A stretch of 5,471 nucleotides of DNA, taken from Halomonas sp. Lineage in GTDB: Bacteria; Pseudomonadota; Gammaproteobacteria; Pseudomonadales; Halomonadaceae. Positions 1 through 5,447 of this stretch are shown one piece after another. Where the stretch lies: assembly GCA_007129225.1 (NCBI GenBank), contig SKVX01000164.1, positions 1-5,471 on the forward strand. Direction: 5' to 3'. Made by a program: the position numbers and the translations under genes. The notes under the pieces were generated by a model. It was not told the origin of the DNA and made no database searches. It saw only the letters and a list, made by a program, of their open reading frames with translations. How positions within the stretch are numbered: position 1 is the first letter of the stretch; each line of letters opens with the position of its first letter.

Positions 1-992
1 GCACCCAGCGTATCGGCGTTATCAAGATCCCCACCTTCTATGTCGACTTCGATGCCTGGCAAGCCGGCGAGGAGGAGTTCCGCAGCACCACCCGTGATGT
101 CGCCCGTGAAGTCGAGCGGCTCAAGGAAGAGGGTGTCGATGGCATCATGCTCGACCTGCGCAACAACGGCGGCGGCGCGCTTCAGGAAGCCAATTCGTTG
201 ATCGGCTTGTTCATCGACCGCGGCCCCACCGTACAGGTACGCGATGCCCGTGGGCGTATCAGCCTCTATGGCGATACCGAAGCCGGCACGCTCTACGACG
301 GCCCGTTGGCGGTGCTGGTCAACCGACTCTCGGCATCGGCTTCGGAAATATTTGCCGGCGCCATCCAGGACTACGGCCGCGGGCTGGTACTGGGCAATGC
401 CACCTTCGGCAAGGGTACCGTGCAGACGCTGAATGACCTGAGCCATGGCCAGATCAAGCTTACCCGGGCCAAGTTCTACCGTATCTCCGGGGAGAGCACA
501 CAGCACCGCGGCGTCGAGCCGGACATCCTGTTCCCCAACCTGGTGGATCCCGAACGAATCGGCGAAAGCAGCCTGGACAACGCGCTTGAGTGGGATACCG
601 TTCAAGAAGTGCAGTACCGTCACTACGGCGAGCCCTGGGAGTACCTGGAAACACTGCGTTCTCGTCACCGGGAGCGTGCCGACACCCACCCCAACTTCGT
701 CTTCCTGGAGCAGCGCGCAGACATGGCTAGGCGCCTGCGAGAGGAGCATACCAGCGTGAGCCTAGATCGCGAGCAGCGGCAGCAGGAAGTCGAGGCACGG
801 GACGCCGAGCAGTTGGCACTGGAAAACCAGCGCCGGGCCGCCCTGGGCCTCGACCTCCTCGAAGAGCTTATCGATGCCCGCGACGAAGACAACGAGGAAG
901 AGCCCGTAGAGCGTGTTCAGGTGACCGAGGCCGCCGCCATCCTCGCCGACTATGCCGAGCTCACACAGCGCCGCATGGCCTCTCGTTTCTGA
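1..992 (+). CDS. prc: Tail-specific (C-terminal processing) protease Prc/Tsp, C-terminal 329 residues, 5' truncated by window edge
   Basis: This is a periplasmic serine protease of the S41 family that degrades or trims proteins with nonpolar C-termini; in E. coli it processes PBP3 and helps turn over cell-wall hydrolases. The frame is open from position 3, so the start codon and the PDZ region lie outside the window. The S41 core is clear: an LDLRNNGGG segment encoded from about 150, then NRLSASASEIF, then FGKGTVQ. By analogy with E. coli Tsp (S430, D441, K455), the catalytic Ser is encoded at 336-338, the Asp at 369-371 and the Lys at 411-413; their spacing matches the family exactly. A charged region from about residue 170 of the fragment, rich in Glu, Arg and Gln, corresponds to the C-terminal helical domain of long Prc proteins. 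The gene ends at TGA 990-992 and is followed at once by a hairpin terminator. It is probably an ordinary chromosomal gene unrelated to the mer module. Confidence 0.95.
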   Translation, partial: TQRIGVIKIPTFYVDFDAWQAGEEEFRSTTRDVAREVERLKEEGVDGIMLDLRNNGGGALQEANSLIGLFIDRGPTVQVRDARGRISLYGDTEAGTLYDGPLAVLVNRLSASASEIFAGAIQDYGRGLVLGNATFGKGTVQTLNDLSHGQIKLTRAKFYRISGESTQHRGVEPDILFPNLVDPERIGESSLDNALEWDTVQEVQYRHYGEPWEYLETLRSRHRERADTHPNFVFLEQRADMARRLREEHTSVSLDREQRQQEVEARDAEQLALENQRRAALGLDLLEELIDARDEDNEEEPVERVQVTEAAAILADYAELTQRRMASRF

Positions 993-1000
993 TGCCCTCC

Positions 1001-1024
1001 CCCCTCCGGCCAGTGCCGGAGGGG
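1001..1024 (+). terminator. Hairpin terminator downstream of prc
   Basis: A perfect 10-bp inverted repeat, CCCCTCCGGC / GCCGGAGGGG, with a CAGT tetraloop begins 8 nt after the prc stop codon. The downstream tract is only pyrimidine-rich (CCTCTTCTT from about 1036), not a clean U-run, but position and stem strength fit an intrinsic terminator. Confidence 0.8.
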
Positions 1025-1135
1025 ATCTGCCGCTGCCTCTTCTTCCCAAAGCCCCCGGAGTGCAGCGCCGCTCCCGCTCAGAGACTCCTTCCAGACGTGC
1101 CCCGCTGAACGCCATGACGATAGCGAGTGGTCGTT

Positions 1136-1314
1136 TTACCAGTCACGTCGATCATTCCTGCGACAAGCCCCCACTGACTCGCGCCAGGTCAGTTTCCTGT
1201 GATCGAAATCACCCACCATAGCTGGCTTAACGATGCGGAAGTATGGGAGAGATCGAAATCACGGGGAGTAAACAAGCTATAGTGGCGACGCTGCAGAACT
1301 CTACGTCGACACCC
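1136..1314 (-). pseudogene. Degraded 3'-end fragment of a permuted NlpC/P60 (YiiX/YaeF-like) hydrolase gene
   Basis: On the minus strand this stretch encodes the C-terminal tail seen in the intact hydrolase gene at 3468-4271. The shared block is RVLQRRHYSLFTPRDFDLS, followed, after a one-base shift near 1241-1247, by YFRIVKPAMVGDFDHRKLTW and a stop (TAA, 1138-1136). The intact protein has YFEIVKPVLVNGFDHRRLIW at the same place. Nucleotides 1151-1314 align with 3492-3656 at about 79% identity by my hand count, with a single one-base gap, which is the frameshift. The longest exact match is 26 bp (1271-1296 and 3613-3638). Nothing recognisable of the catalytic part (His or Cys motifs) remains upstream. 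An open frame (1437-1189) runs through here, but its N-terminal part resembles nothing and crosses the hairpin downstream of merA, so I do not call it a gene. The fragment is dead as a gene but informative as a scar of rearrangement. Confidence 0.75.
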
Positions 1315-1376
1315 TCCCACCTGATCGCGACCTCTCCCTATCGGCAATGTCATCTGCTTTGAAATGACAAGCCATC

Positions 1377-1395
1377 GCCAGCCTTGAAGGCTGGC
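1377..1395 (-). terminator. Hairpin downstream of merA, probable terminator
   Basis: A perfect 8-bp stem, GCCAGCCT / AGGCTGGC, with a 3-nt loop lies about 40 nt past the merA stop codon. On the minus strand it is followed by GATGGCTTGTCATTTC, which has T's but no strong U-run. The position suggests it ends the merF-merA transcript. Confidence 0.5.
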
Positions 1396-1433
1396 AAGGG
1401 CCAGAATTACTGTCATAAGAGCTGCAATATCGC

Positions 1434-2840
1434 TCATCCAGCACAGCAGGATAACCGTTTCACATCCTTGGTAAATGTCTGAGCGCAGAGCTTGAGTCCT
1501 TCCACCATGGTCAGGTAGGGAAACAACTCATTGGCGATGTCGTGTACGGTCATGCGGGCCCGCAGCGCCATCACCGCGGTCTGGATCAACTCACCGGCTT
1601 CCCCTGCTACCGCCTGCACCCCCAGCAACCGGCCCGAGTCGCGTTCGGCCACCACCTTGATGAAACCACCGGTGTCGAAATTCACCAGCGCACGCGGCAC
1701 GTTTTCCAGGTCGAGCACGCGGGTATCGACGCTGAAGCCTTGCTCGCTGGCCTCGGCTTCCGTCAAGCCGACCCTGGCCACCTGGGGGTCGGTGAAGATC
1801 ACCGCCGGCATGGCGCTGAGGTCCAGAGTAGCCTCACCGCCGGTCATGTTCACGGCGGCCCAGCTGCCCCCAGCAGCGGCCACATAGACAAACTGCGGCT
1901 GATCGGTGCAGTCCCCGGCGGCATAGAGACCCGGTACGGTGGTTTGCTGATGCTCATCCACCGGAATCGCGCCACGCATGGTTTCCAAGCCGATACTCGC
2001 CAGGTTCAGGGCCTCGGTGTTGGGTATGCGGCCACTCGCCACCAGCAATTGCTCCGCCTGCAGGGTACCGGCATTGGTCTGCAGGGTGAACAGCTGGCCA
2101 TCATGGGTAACTTTGCTGGCCTGGGTCTGCTTGAGCACCTCGATGCCCTCACGGCGAAACGCTGCCTCCACTGCGTCGCCCACTGCCGGGTCATCCTGGG
2201 ACAAAACCCGGCTGCGGGCCAGTACCGTGACTCGGCTGCCCAGCCGGGCGAAGGCCTGGGCCAGTTCCAGGGCCACCACCGAGGCACCGATGACAATCAG
2301 CCGCTCGGGAAGGGTGTCCAGGGCCAGGGCGCTGTTGGAGGTCAAGTAGGGGGTGTCGGTCAGCCCCGGCACCGGCGGTTCTGCCGGGCGGGCGCCAGTG
2401 CCGATGAAGGCGCGATCAAAGCGGATACTCTGCTCGCCGCCCTTATTCAGCTTGACCGTCAGATGCTGGGCATCGACAAACCGGGCTTCCCCGTTGAGGA
2501 CCGTGATGGCCGTGTGGTCGCGAAGTATTCTTTCGTACTTGGCATCACGCAGCTCCTCGACACGCGCCTGCTGTTGCTGAAGCAGTTTCGCCCGATCCAC
2601 CACCGCTGCCTGGGCACTCAACCCCTCGTCAAAGGGGCTCTCCCTGCGCAGATGCGCAATATGCGCGGCGCAAATCATGATCTTGGAAGGCACGCAGCCG
2701 GTATTGACGCAGGTACCACCGACGGTACCGCGTTCGATCAGGGTAATGCGGGCGCCGCGTTCGGCCGCCTTCAGAGCGGCCGCCATGGCCGCCCCGCCGC
2801 TGCCGATCACTGCGATATGCAAGGCCTTTTCATTACTCAT
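1434..2840 (-). CDS. merA: Mercuric reductase MerA, short form lacking the N-terminal HMA domain
   Basis: This cytoplasmic FAD-dependent enzyme of the pyridine nucleotide-disulfide oxidoreductase family reduces Hg(II) to volatile Hg(0) with NADPH. The 468-residue protein has, in order: an FAD-binding GSGGAA near residue 13; the redox pair in GGTCVNTGC (C44, C49); an NADPH-binding segment VIGASVVALELAQAF; the second FAD motif YAAGDCTDQPQFVYVAAA; the dimerisation domain; and the C-terminal Hg-binding pair in LSCCAG (C465, C466). The Tyr in FPYLTMVEGLK, important in Tn501 MerA, is kept. The start is set at 2840, not the upstream ATG at 2924: MSNEK leads straight into the FAD fold, and AAGGAA lies 8 nt upstream. 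The longer reading would only re-read merF in another frame. The N-terminal NmerA/HMA metal-binding domain is absent, as in many short MerA forms. Compared with Tn501 MerA it has extra cysteines (C57 in IMICAAH and one in KLCAQ). The start overlaps merF, implying translational coupling. Confidence 0.97.
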   Translation of the reverse strand: MSNEKALHIAVIGSGGAAMAAALKAAERGARITLIERGTVGGTCVNTGCVPSKIMICAAHIAHLRRESPFDEGLSAQAAVVDRAKLLQQQQARVEELRDAKYERILRDHTAITVLNGEARFVDAQHLTVKLNKGGEQSIRFDRAFIGTGARPAEPPVPGLTDTPYLTSNSALALDTLPERLIVIGASVVALELAQAFARLGSRVTVLARSRVLSQDDPAVGDAVEAAFRREGIEVLKQTQASKVTHDGQLFTLQTNAGTLQAEQLLVASGRIPNTEALNLASIGLETMRGAIPVDEHQQTTVPGLYAAGDCTDQPQFVYVAAAGGSWAAVNMTGGEATLDLSAMPAVIFTDPQVARVGLTEAEASEQGFSVDTRVLDLENVPRALVNFDTGGFIKVVAERDSGRLLGVQAVAGEAGELIQTAVMALRARMTVHDIANELFPYLTMVEGLKLCAQTFTKDVKRLSCCAG

Positions 2841-3102
2841 GAGGAGGATTCCTTGAAGGGGGTGATCCGCGGTCACAACAGGCGTCGTATTGCTTCTTGC
2901 GCCGCTTTTCATGCCACAGTGCATTGAGAGTCAGGCCGATGAAGAAGGCCAGGGCAGGAAACAGCACAACGTCCAGATAGCCGGTCAGTGCCGCCAGGCC
3001 GATGGTGCCGAACAGGATCACCAGGATCGGCGTAACGCAGCACAGCGCCACCAGGACGGTGCCTATCACGCTCATACGCAGCAGGGTCTTGGGGTTCTTC
3101 AT
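2833..3102 (-). CDS. merF: Mercuric ion transport protein MerF
   Basis: This small inner-membrane protein passes Hg(II) from the periplasm to cytoplasmic MerA. The 89 residues closely match known MerF (about 81 aa): an N-terminal MKNPKTLLRMSVIGT, a first membrane helix at about residues 11-38 with the vicinal Cys pair C21-C22 (ALCCVTP), a second helix at about 43-63 (GYLDVVLFPALAFFIG), and a second Cys pair C75-C76 in the cytoplasmic tail (YDACC). The tail is slightly longer than usual. The start at 3102 matches the family N-terminus and has GGGAG 5-6 nt upstream; an in-frame extension up to 3405 would only read antisense to merR. The last 8 nt overlap the merA start (ATGAGTAA). No merT or merP is present, so MerF would be the only dedicated Hg(II) importer seen here. 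Confidence 0.93.
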   Translation of the reverse strand: MKNPKTLLRMSVIGTVLVALCCVTPILVILFGTIGLAALTGYLDVVLFPALAFFIGLTLNALWHEKRRKKQYDACCDRGSPPSRNPPHE

Positions 3103-3182
3103 GGTGACTCCCGATTCGCTTACGGGGGCGCCGCGGTGTAGGGGGCACCGATATTTTCCTTTGGCCACAGGGGGTACTGAGA

Positions 3183-3197
3183 TAAGGTTACTTCCGT
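3183..3197 (-). promoter_or_regulatory. Remnant right half of the mer operator/promoter
   Basis: Read on the minus strand, this is ACGGAAGTAACCTTA. It resembles the right arm and -10 part of the classic mer promoter (as I recall for Tn501: ...GTACGGAAGTAAGGTTACGC...). The left arm with the -35 TTGAC and the first GTAC arm is missing; in its place sits coding sequence for the middle of MerR. The normal 19-bp-spaced, MerR-dependent promoter for merFA therefore seems to be destroyed. I see no good replacement -35 at the right distance. Confidence 0.5.
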
Positions 3198-3418
3198 TGT
3201 TGCGATTGGAGGACGGCACACATTGCCAGGAGGCCAGCACCCTGGCCGAGCATAAACTGCGGGATGTGCGTGAGAAGATCGCCGGCCTCCAGCGTATCGA
3301 GGGGACACTAGCCGACCTGGTGCAGGCGTGCCATGAGCGGGAGGGAAATATCACCTGCCCCTTGATCGCATCATTACATGAGGGGATCAACGGGGAACGG
3401 CGCACCCCCAGATACTGA
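3197..3418 (+). pseudogene. merR: merR remnant: C-terminal effector half of the mercury-sensing regulator, DNA-binding half deleted
   Basis: MerR is a dimeric regulator (about 144 aa) that twists the mer promoter when it binds Hg(II). Only the part from about family residue 73 onward remains, about 73 codons. It begins LLRLEDGTHC, runs through the dimerisation helix (LAEHKLRDVREKIAGLQRIE) and ends TPRY before TGA 3416-3418. All three Hg ligands are present, equivalent to Tn501 C82 (THCQEA), C117 (QACHER) and C126 (ITCPL). The winged helix-turn-helix N-terminus is entirely absent. The sequence just before 3197 is not merR coding but the right half of the mer operator, so one deletion seems to have joined the two. 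The open frame extends back to 3002 only by reading antisense to merF; I see no credible start codon with a ribosome binding site, so the remnant is probably not translated. Confidence 0.85.
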
Positions 3419-3454
3419 AACTTGCAAACCTAAGGGACTTTCGGTCAGTGGCTC

Positions 3455-3477
3455 TGCCAAGTTGTGATCAATTGGCA
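3455..3477. terminator. Possible bidirectional hairpin between convergent merR remnant and hydrolase gene
   Basis: The arms TGCCAA...TTGGCA, with an inner TTG/CAA pairing and a one-base bulge, form about a 9-bp stem around a TGAT loop. The loop holds part of the hydrolase stop codon (TGA, 3470-3468). The position between convergent genes suits a terminator, but there is no T-tract, so this is weak. Confidence 0.3.
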
Positions 3478-4271
3478 CGTCTAGCCGACCAATCATGCTT
3501 TCGACACGTGACTGTTGTCTCGCGCCAGATCAGTCGCCTGTGATCGAAACCATTCACGAGTACTGGCTTGACGATCTCGAAGTAAGGGGAAAGATCGAAA
3601 TCACGTGGAGTGAACAAGCTATAGTGGCGACGCTGCAGCACCCTATGCCGACACCCGTGGCATCGCCGGGTATCATCCTGCCACTCTGCAATGGGGAGAA
3701 TCGGATAGTTGACCGACTGGAAGGCCTGGGCGATCAAGGTGGAACAGATGGCGCGGGTAGGATCACCACTACCCAGGCTGAGCATCCTTCGGCGCCATGG
3801 GGCCGGCACAGGCGGCAGTGGCAACAGGTAACGGGCCAGGTCGAGGATGTTACGCAGGTCATAGCGCTGGCCGACTCGACCACAGACCGAGGCGACCAAT
3901 CGCTCGACTTCGTCCCTGTTCAATCCTACGGGACGACAGATGCGAAGCGGATACCCCTCGAATTCCTCGAAGCCCACCATTCTGACGCCCTCGGCAAGAT
4001 CCGCCTCGATGAAACACTCACCTCGAGTCGCCCCGCCCCGCTTTGGGCACGCCGTCGACCCCACGAAGAGCGCCGCATGAGACCAGGTAGACTGTGTCAG
4101 GTACTTGACCACCGTACTCAAGCGCGATGACCCCTCGACCAGCAGCACATCTCCTGGCTGAAGGCTGGCCATTACATCGTGTTCGATTCGAACCTCGGCC
4201 TGGTGCCATGGCCGTGGCCTGGTTAGCCAACAGCTCAGGCTATAGCCACACCTTTCGAGCATATCCGACAT
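3468..4271 (-). CDS. Permuted papain-fold hydrolase of the YiiX/YaeF (NlpC/P60-like, C92) type
   Basis: A 267-residue protein with the layout of the permuted NlpC/P60 superfamily, whose members are cysteine amidases or peptidases and some lipid-acting enzymes. Visible motifs, in permuted order, are QPGDVLLVEG (residues 38-47); the catalytic-type His in TWSHAALFVG (H65); an acidic FIEAD (E89); and the catalytic-type Cys in RAICSTLIAQAF (C176). The family-typical C-terminal RRHYSLFTPRDFDLSPYFEI follows. No signal peptide or membrane segment is seen, so it is probably cytoplasmic. The start at 4271 (MSDMLERC) is chosen because GAGGGGG lies about 9 nt upstream; a longer in-frame reading from 4328 would translate the ribosome binding site. 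The substrate is unknown. Its 3' end converges on the merR remnant, and a degraded copy of that end lies beyond merA. It shares a strand with the two upstream secreted-protein genes, but a hairpin (4357-4376) separates them, so a common operon is doubtful. Confidence 0.8.
   Translation of the reverse strand: MSDMLERCGYSLSCWLTRPRPWHQAEVRIEHDVMASLQPGDVLLVEGSSRLSTVVKYLTQSTWSHAALFVGSTACPKRGGATRGECFIEADLAEGVRMVGFEEFEGYPLRICRPVGLNRDEVERLVASVCGRVGQRYDLRNILDLARYLLPLPPVPAPWRRRMLSLGSGDPTRAICSTLIAQAFQSVNYPILPIAEWQDDTRRCHGCRHRVLQRRHYSLFTPRDFDLSPYFEIVKPVLVNGFDHRRLIWRETTVTCRKHDWSARRAN
3492..3656 (-). repeat. Intact copy of a 165-bp diverged direct repeat (partner at 1151-1314)
   Basis: This is the 3' coding end of the hydrolase gene. 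It aligns with 1151-1314 at about 79% identity with one single-base gap, same orientation, about 2.3 kb apart. The pair brackets merA, merF and the merR remnant. Confidence 0.75.
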
Positions 4272-4356
4272 GACGGCGTCCCCCTCATGGTTACAGTTTC
4301 TCTCTCCAGCCCCCTTCCCAGTCAGCAACGTACTTCGATCTCAATGGAAAGCACCA

Positions 4357-4376
4357 CGCCAGCCCTCGGGCTGGCG
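4357..4376 (-). terminator. Hairpin terminator downstream of first secreted-protein gene
   Basis: A perfect 8-bp stem, CGCCAGCC / GGCTGGCG, with a 4-nt loop starts 13 nt past the stop codon of the gene at 4390-4797. On the minus strand it is followed by TGGTGCTTTCC, only mildly T-rich. It lies between that gene and the hydrolase gene and probably separates their transcripts. Confidence 0.6.
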
Positions 4377-4389
4377 ATGGCGTCCTGCG

Positions 4390-4797
4390 TCAATGAGTTT
4401 GCGTCGTCAGGTGGTAAAAGTTGCTGGTATCAGCCCGCCCTCCAAACATGTTGGCATGAACTTCAAGCGTATAGTTTCCCGGGCTAAGCTGACGGTTGAT
4501 GGCAAAGTCTCCGCCGGTTCTCCGGGTCCGGGTCACGACATCGCCGCTGCCATCACGCAGCACGGCTGTCAGTCCGCTGTGGTTACCTCCTCCGGTATTC
4601 ATGCCGCGACTCTTGATGGTGACGGTTGATGTATCGCTGACCTGAAGCCGATAATGATCGACACCGGAGAACAGTCGCGACGAGGTGTTGCCTTCCACCA
4701 GGTTGAAGGTATTCGGCATGGCGGAGGCCTGACTGGTCATGCCCAGCGCGAACATTGCTGTCATCAGGGCTGCTGAGATGGTAGTTACACGTTTCAT
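4390..4797 (-). CDS. Small secreted protein, predicted PPC-like beta-sandwich (paralog 1)
   Basis: A 135-residue protein of unknown function. It starts with a Sec signal peptide: basic MKRV, a hydrophobic stretch, and a TSQASA cleavage site after residue 26. The mature part of about 109 residues is rich in alternating beta-strand-like segments: RLFSGVDHYRLQV, STVTIKSRG, GLTAVLRDGSGDVV, GDFAINRQL and PGNYTLEVH. This order (field-exposed strand, 'LxDxxGxxV' hairpin, then 'LxPGxYTLEV') resembles bacterial pre-peptidase C-terminal (PPC) domains, but here it stands alone without a protease. A Gly-rich GMNTGGG loop is prominent. There are no cysteines. AAAGGA lies 8 nt before the ATG. It is about 71% identical (96 of 135 aligned residues) to the protein encoded just upstream at 5003-5416, so the two arose by tandem duplication. 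The fold assignment is inference from pattern; export to periplasm or medium is likely. Confidence 0.85.
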   Translation of the reverse strand: MKRVTTISAALMTAMFALGMTSQASAMPNTFNLVEGNTSSRLFSGVDHYRLQVSDTSTVTIKSRGMNTGGGNHSGLTAVLRDGSGDVVTRTRRTGGDFAINRQLSPGNYTLEVHANMFGGRADTSNFYHLTTQTH

Positions 4798-4846
4798 GAT
4801 AATGATCCTTTAATCAAATTTTTTGAAGTTCAGCCTTTTCAGACAT

Positions 4847-4870
4847 AGCACTCTCAATGTAAGCTCTTGA
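4847..4870 (-). promoter_or_regulatory. Conserved 24-nt upstream element, copy 1
   Basis: This block, about 50 nt upstream of the 4797 start, matches 19 of 24 positions with the block at 5448-5471 upstream of the paralog. On the minus strand it begins TCAAGAGCT and contains GAGAG-GCT. Sequence between it and the start codon is not conserved apart from the ribosome binding site. It may be a promoter or operator part; I cannot assign clear -35/-10 boxes. Confidence 0.4.
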
Positions 4871-4960
4871 TACTTCGTAGGTAAAACCGGCCATACCTTA
4901 CACTCTTCTTTATTTTCTCTGCGCTACCTTTCATACATAACACAGCCAAACATCAAGCCA

Positions 4961-4983
4961 CCGCCAGCCATCATGACTGGCGG
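4961..4983 (-). terminator. Hairpin terminator downstream of second secreted-protein gene
   Basis: A 7-bp stem, CCGCCAG / CTGGCGG, with a 9-nt loop lies about 20 nt past the stop codon of the gene at 5003-5416. No U-run follows immediately, so it may be a weak terminator or a 3'-end stabilising hairpin. It suggests the two paralogs are separately transcribed. Confidence 0.5.
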
Positions 4984-5002
4984 CGACCAACTGTAACGAC
5001 AA

Positions 5003-5416
5003 TCATTGTATATGTGTAGATAGTTGATAATAGCTGGTGCTCTCAGCCCCTCCTCCGAACATATTGGGATGAACTTCGAGCGTGTACTCACCCGGGTTCA
5101 GCTGCCTGCTGATGGTAAAGTCTCCACCGTTACGCCGTGTCTGGGTCACGATATTACCGTTACCATCACGCAGCACGGCCGTCAGGCCTTTGTGGCCGCC
5201 ACCTCCGGTATTCATGCCGCGACTCTTGATGGTGACATTGGATGTTCCGTTTACTTGAAGCCGGTACTGGTCGACTCCCGAGAACAGCCGGGACGGGGTA
5301 TTGCCCTCAGCCAGAGTAAAAGGGCCATGATTCGGCATGGCGGAGGCCTGGCCGGTCATGCCCAGCGCCAGCATTGCTGTTATGATACCTGCCGACATTG
5401 CGGTTATACGTTTCAT
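5003..5416 (-). CDS. Small secreted protein, predicted PPC-like beta-sandwich (paralog 2)
   Basis: A 137-residue paralog of the protein at 4390-4797, with the same architecture: Sec signal peptide MKRI...GQASA (cleavage after residue 26), then a mature all-beta-looking domain. The best conserved parts of the pair are SRLFSGVD, VTIKSRGMNTGGG, GLTAVLRDG and YTLEVH-NMFGG; the C-terminal tail and the first residues of the mature chain vary, with a two-residue insertion (HGPF) here. There are no cysteines and no recognisable catalytic residues. AAGGAG lies about 7 nt before the ATG. The 205-bp gap to the downstream paralog contains this gene's hairpin, an AT-rich stretch and the next gene's upstream element, so each gene seems to have its own promoter. 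It may be a stand-alone PPC-like domain; binding, adhesion or matrix roles are possible but unproven. Confidence 0.85.
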   Translation of the reverse strand: MKRITAMSAGIITAMLALGMTGQASAMPNHGPFTLAEGNTPSRLFSGVDQYRLQVNGTSNVTIKSRGMNTGGGGHKGLTAVLRDGNGNIVTQTRRNGGDFTISRQLNPGEYTLEVHPNMFGGGAESTSYYQLSTHIQ

Positions 5417-5447
5417 GATGCCTCTCCTTTTTACAAGTCATTGTTAG

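Noticed and set aside
1198..1213. TGTGA-N6-TCACC, a near match to the CRP consensus, and two GATCGAAATCAC copies 50 bp apart
   Set aside because: Both lie inside the hydrolase 3'-end relic, and the intact coding copy at 3492-3656 explains the sequence; the CRP-like spacing is a by-product of that decay.
1189..1437. 82-codon minus-strand open frame with a hydrophobic start
   Set aside because: Its C-terminal half is the frameshifted hydrolase relic and its N-terminal half spans the hairpin downstream of merA; no ribosome binding site or family resemblance was seen.
1542..2927. 461-codon plus-strand open frame opposite merA
   Set aside because: It is a long antisense shadow caused by GC-rich codon use of merA; the product is low-complexity-like and unrelated to any family I recognise.
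2909..3148. GTG-initiated minus-strand frame with AAAGGA upstream, overlapping merF
   Set aside because: The product is a Pro/Arg/His-rich out-of-frame reading of merF and shows no similarity to MerT or MerP; the AAAGGA may be a leftover of a lost gene's ribosome binding site.
3002..3196. Upstream extension of the merR frame to an ATG at 3002
   Set aside because: This part reads antisense through merF and the promoter remnant; it carries no helix-turn-helix, so it is not the real MerR N-terminus.
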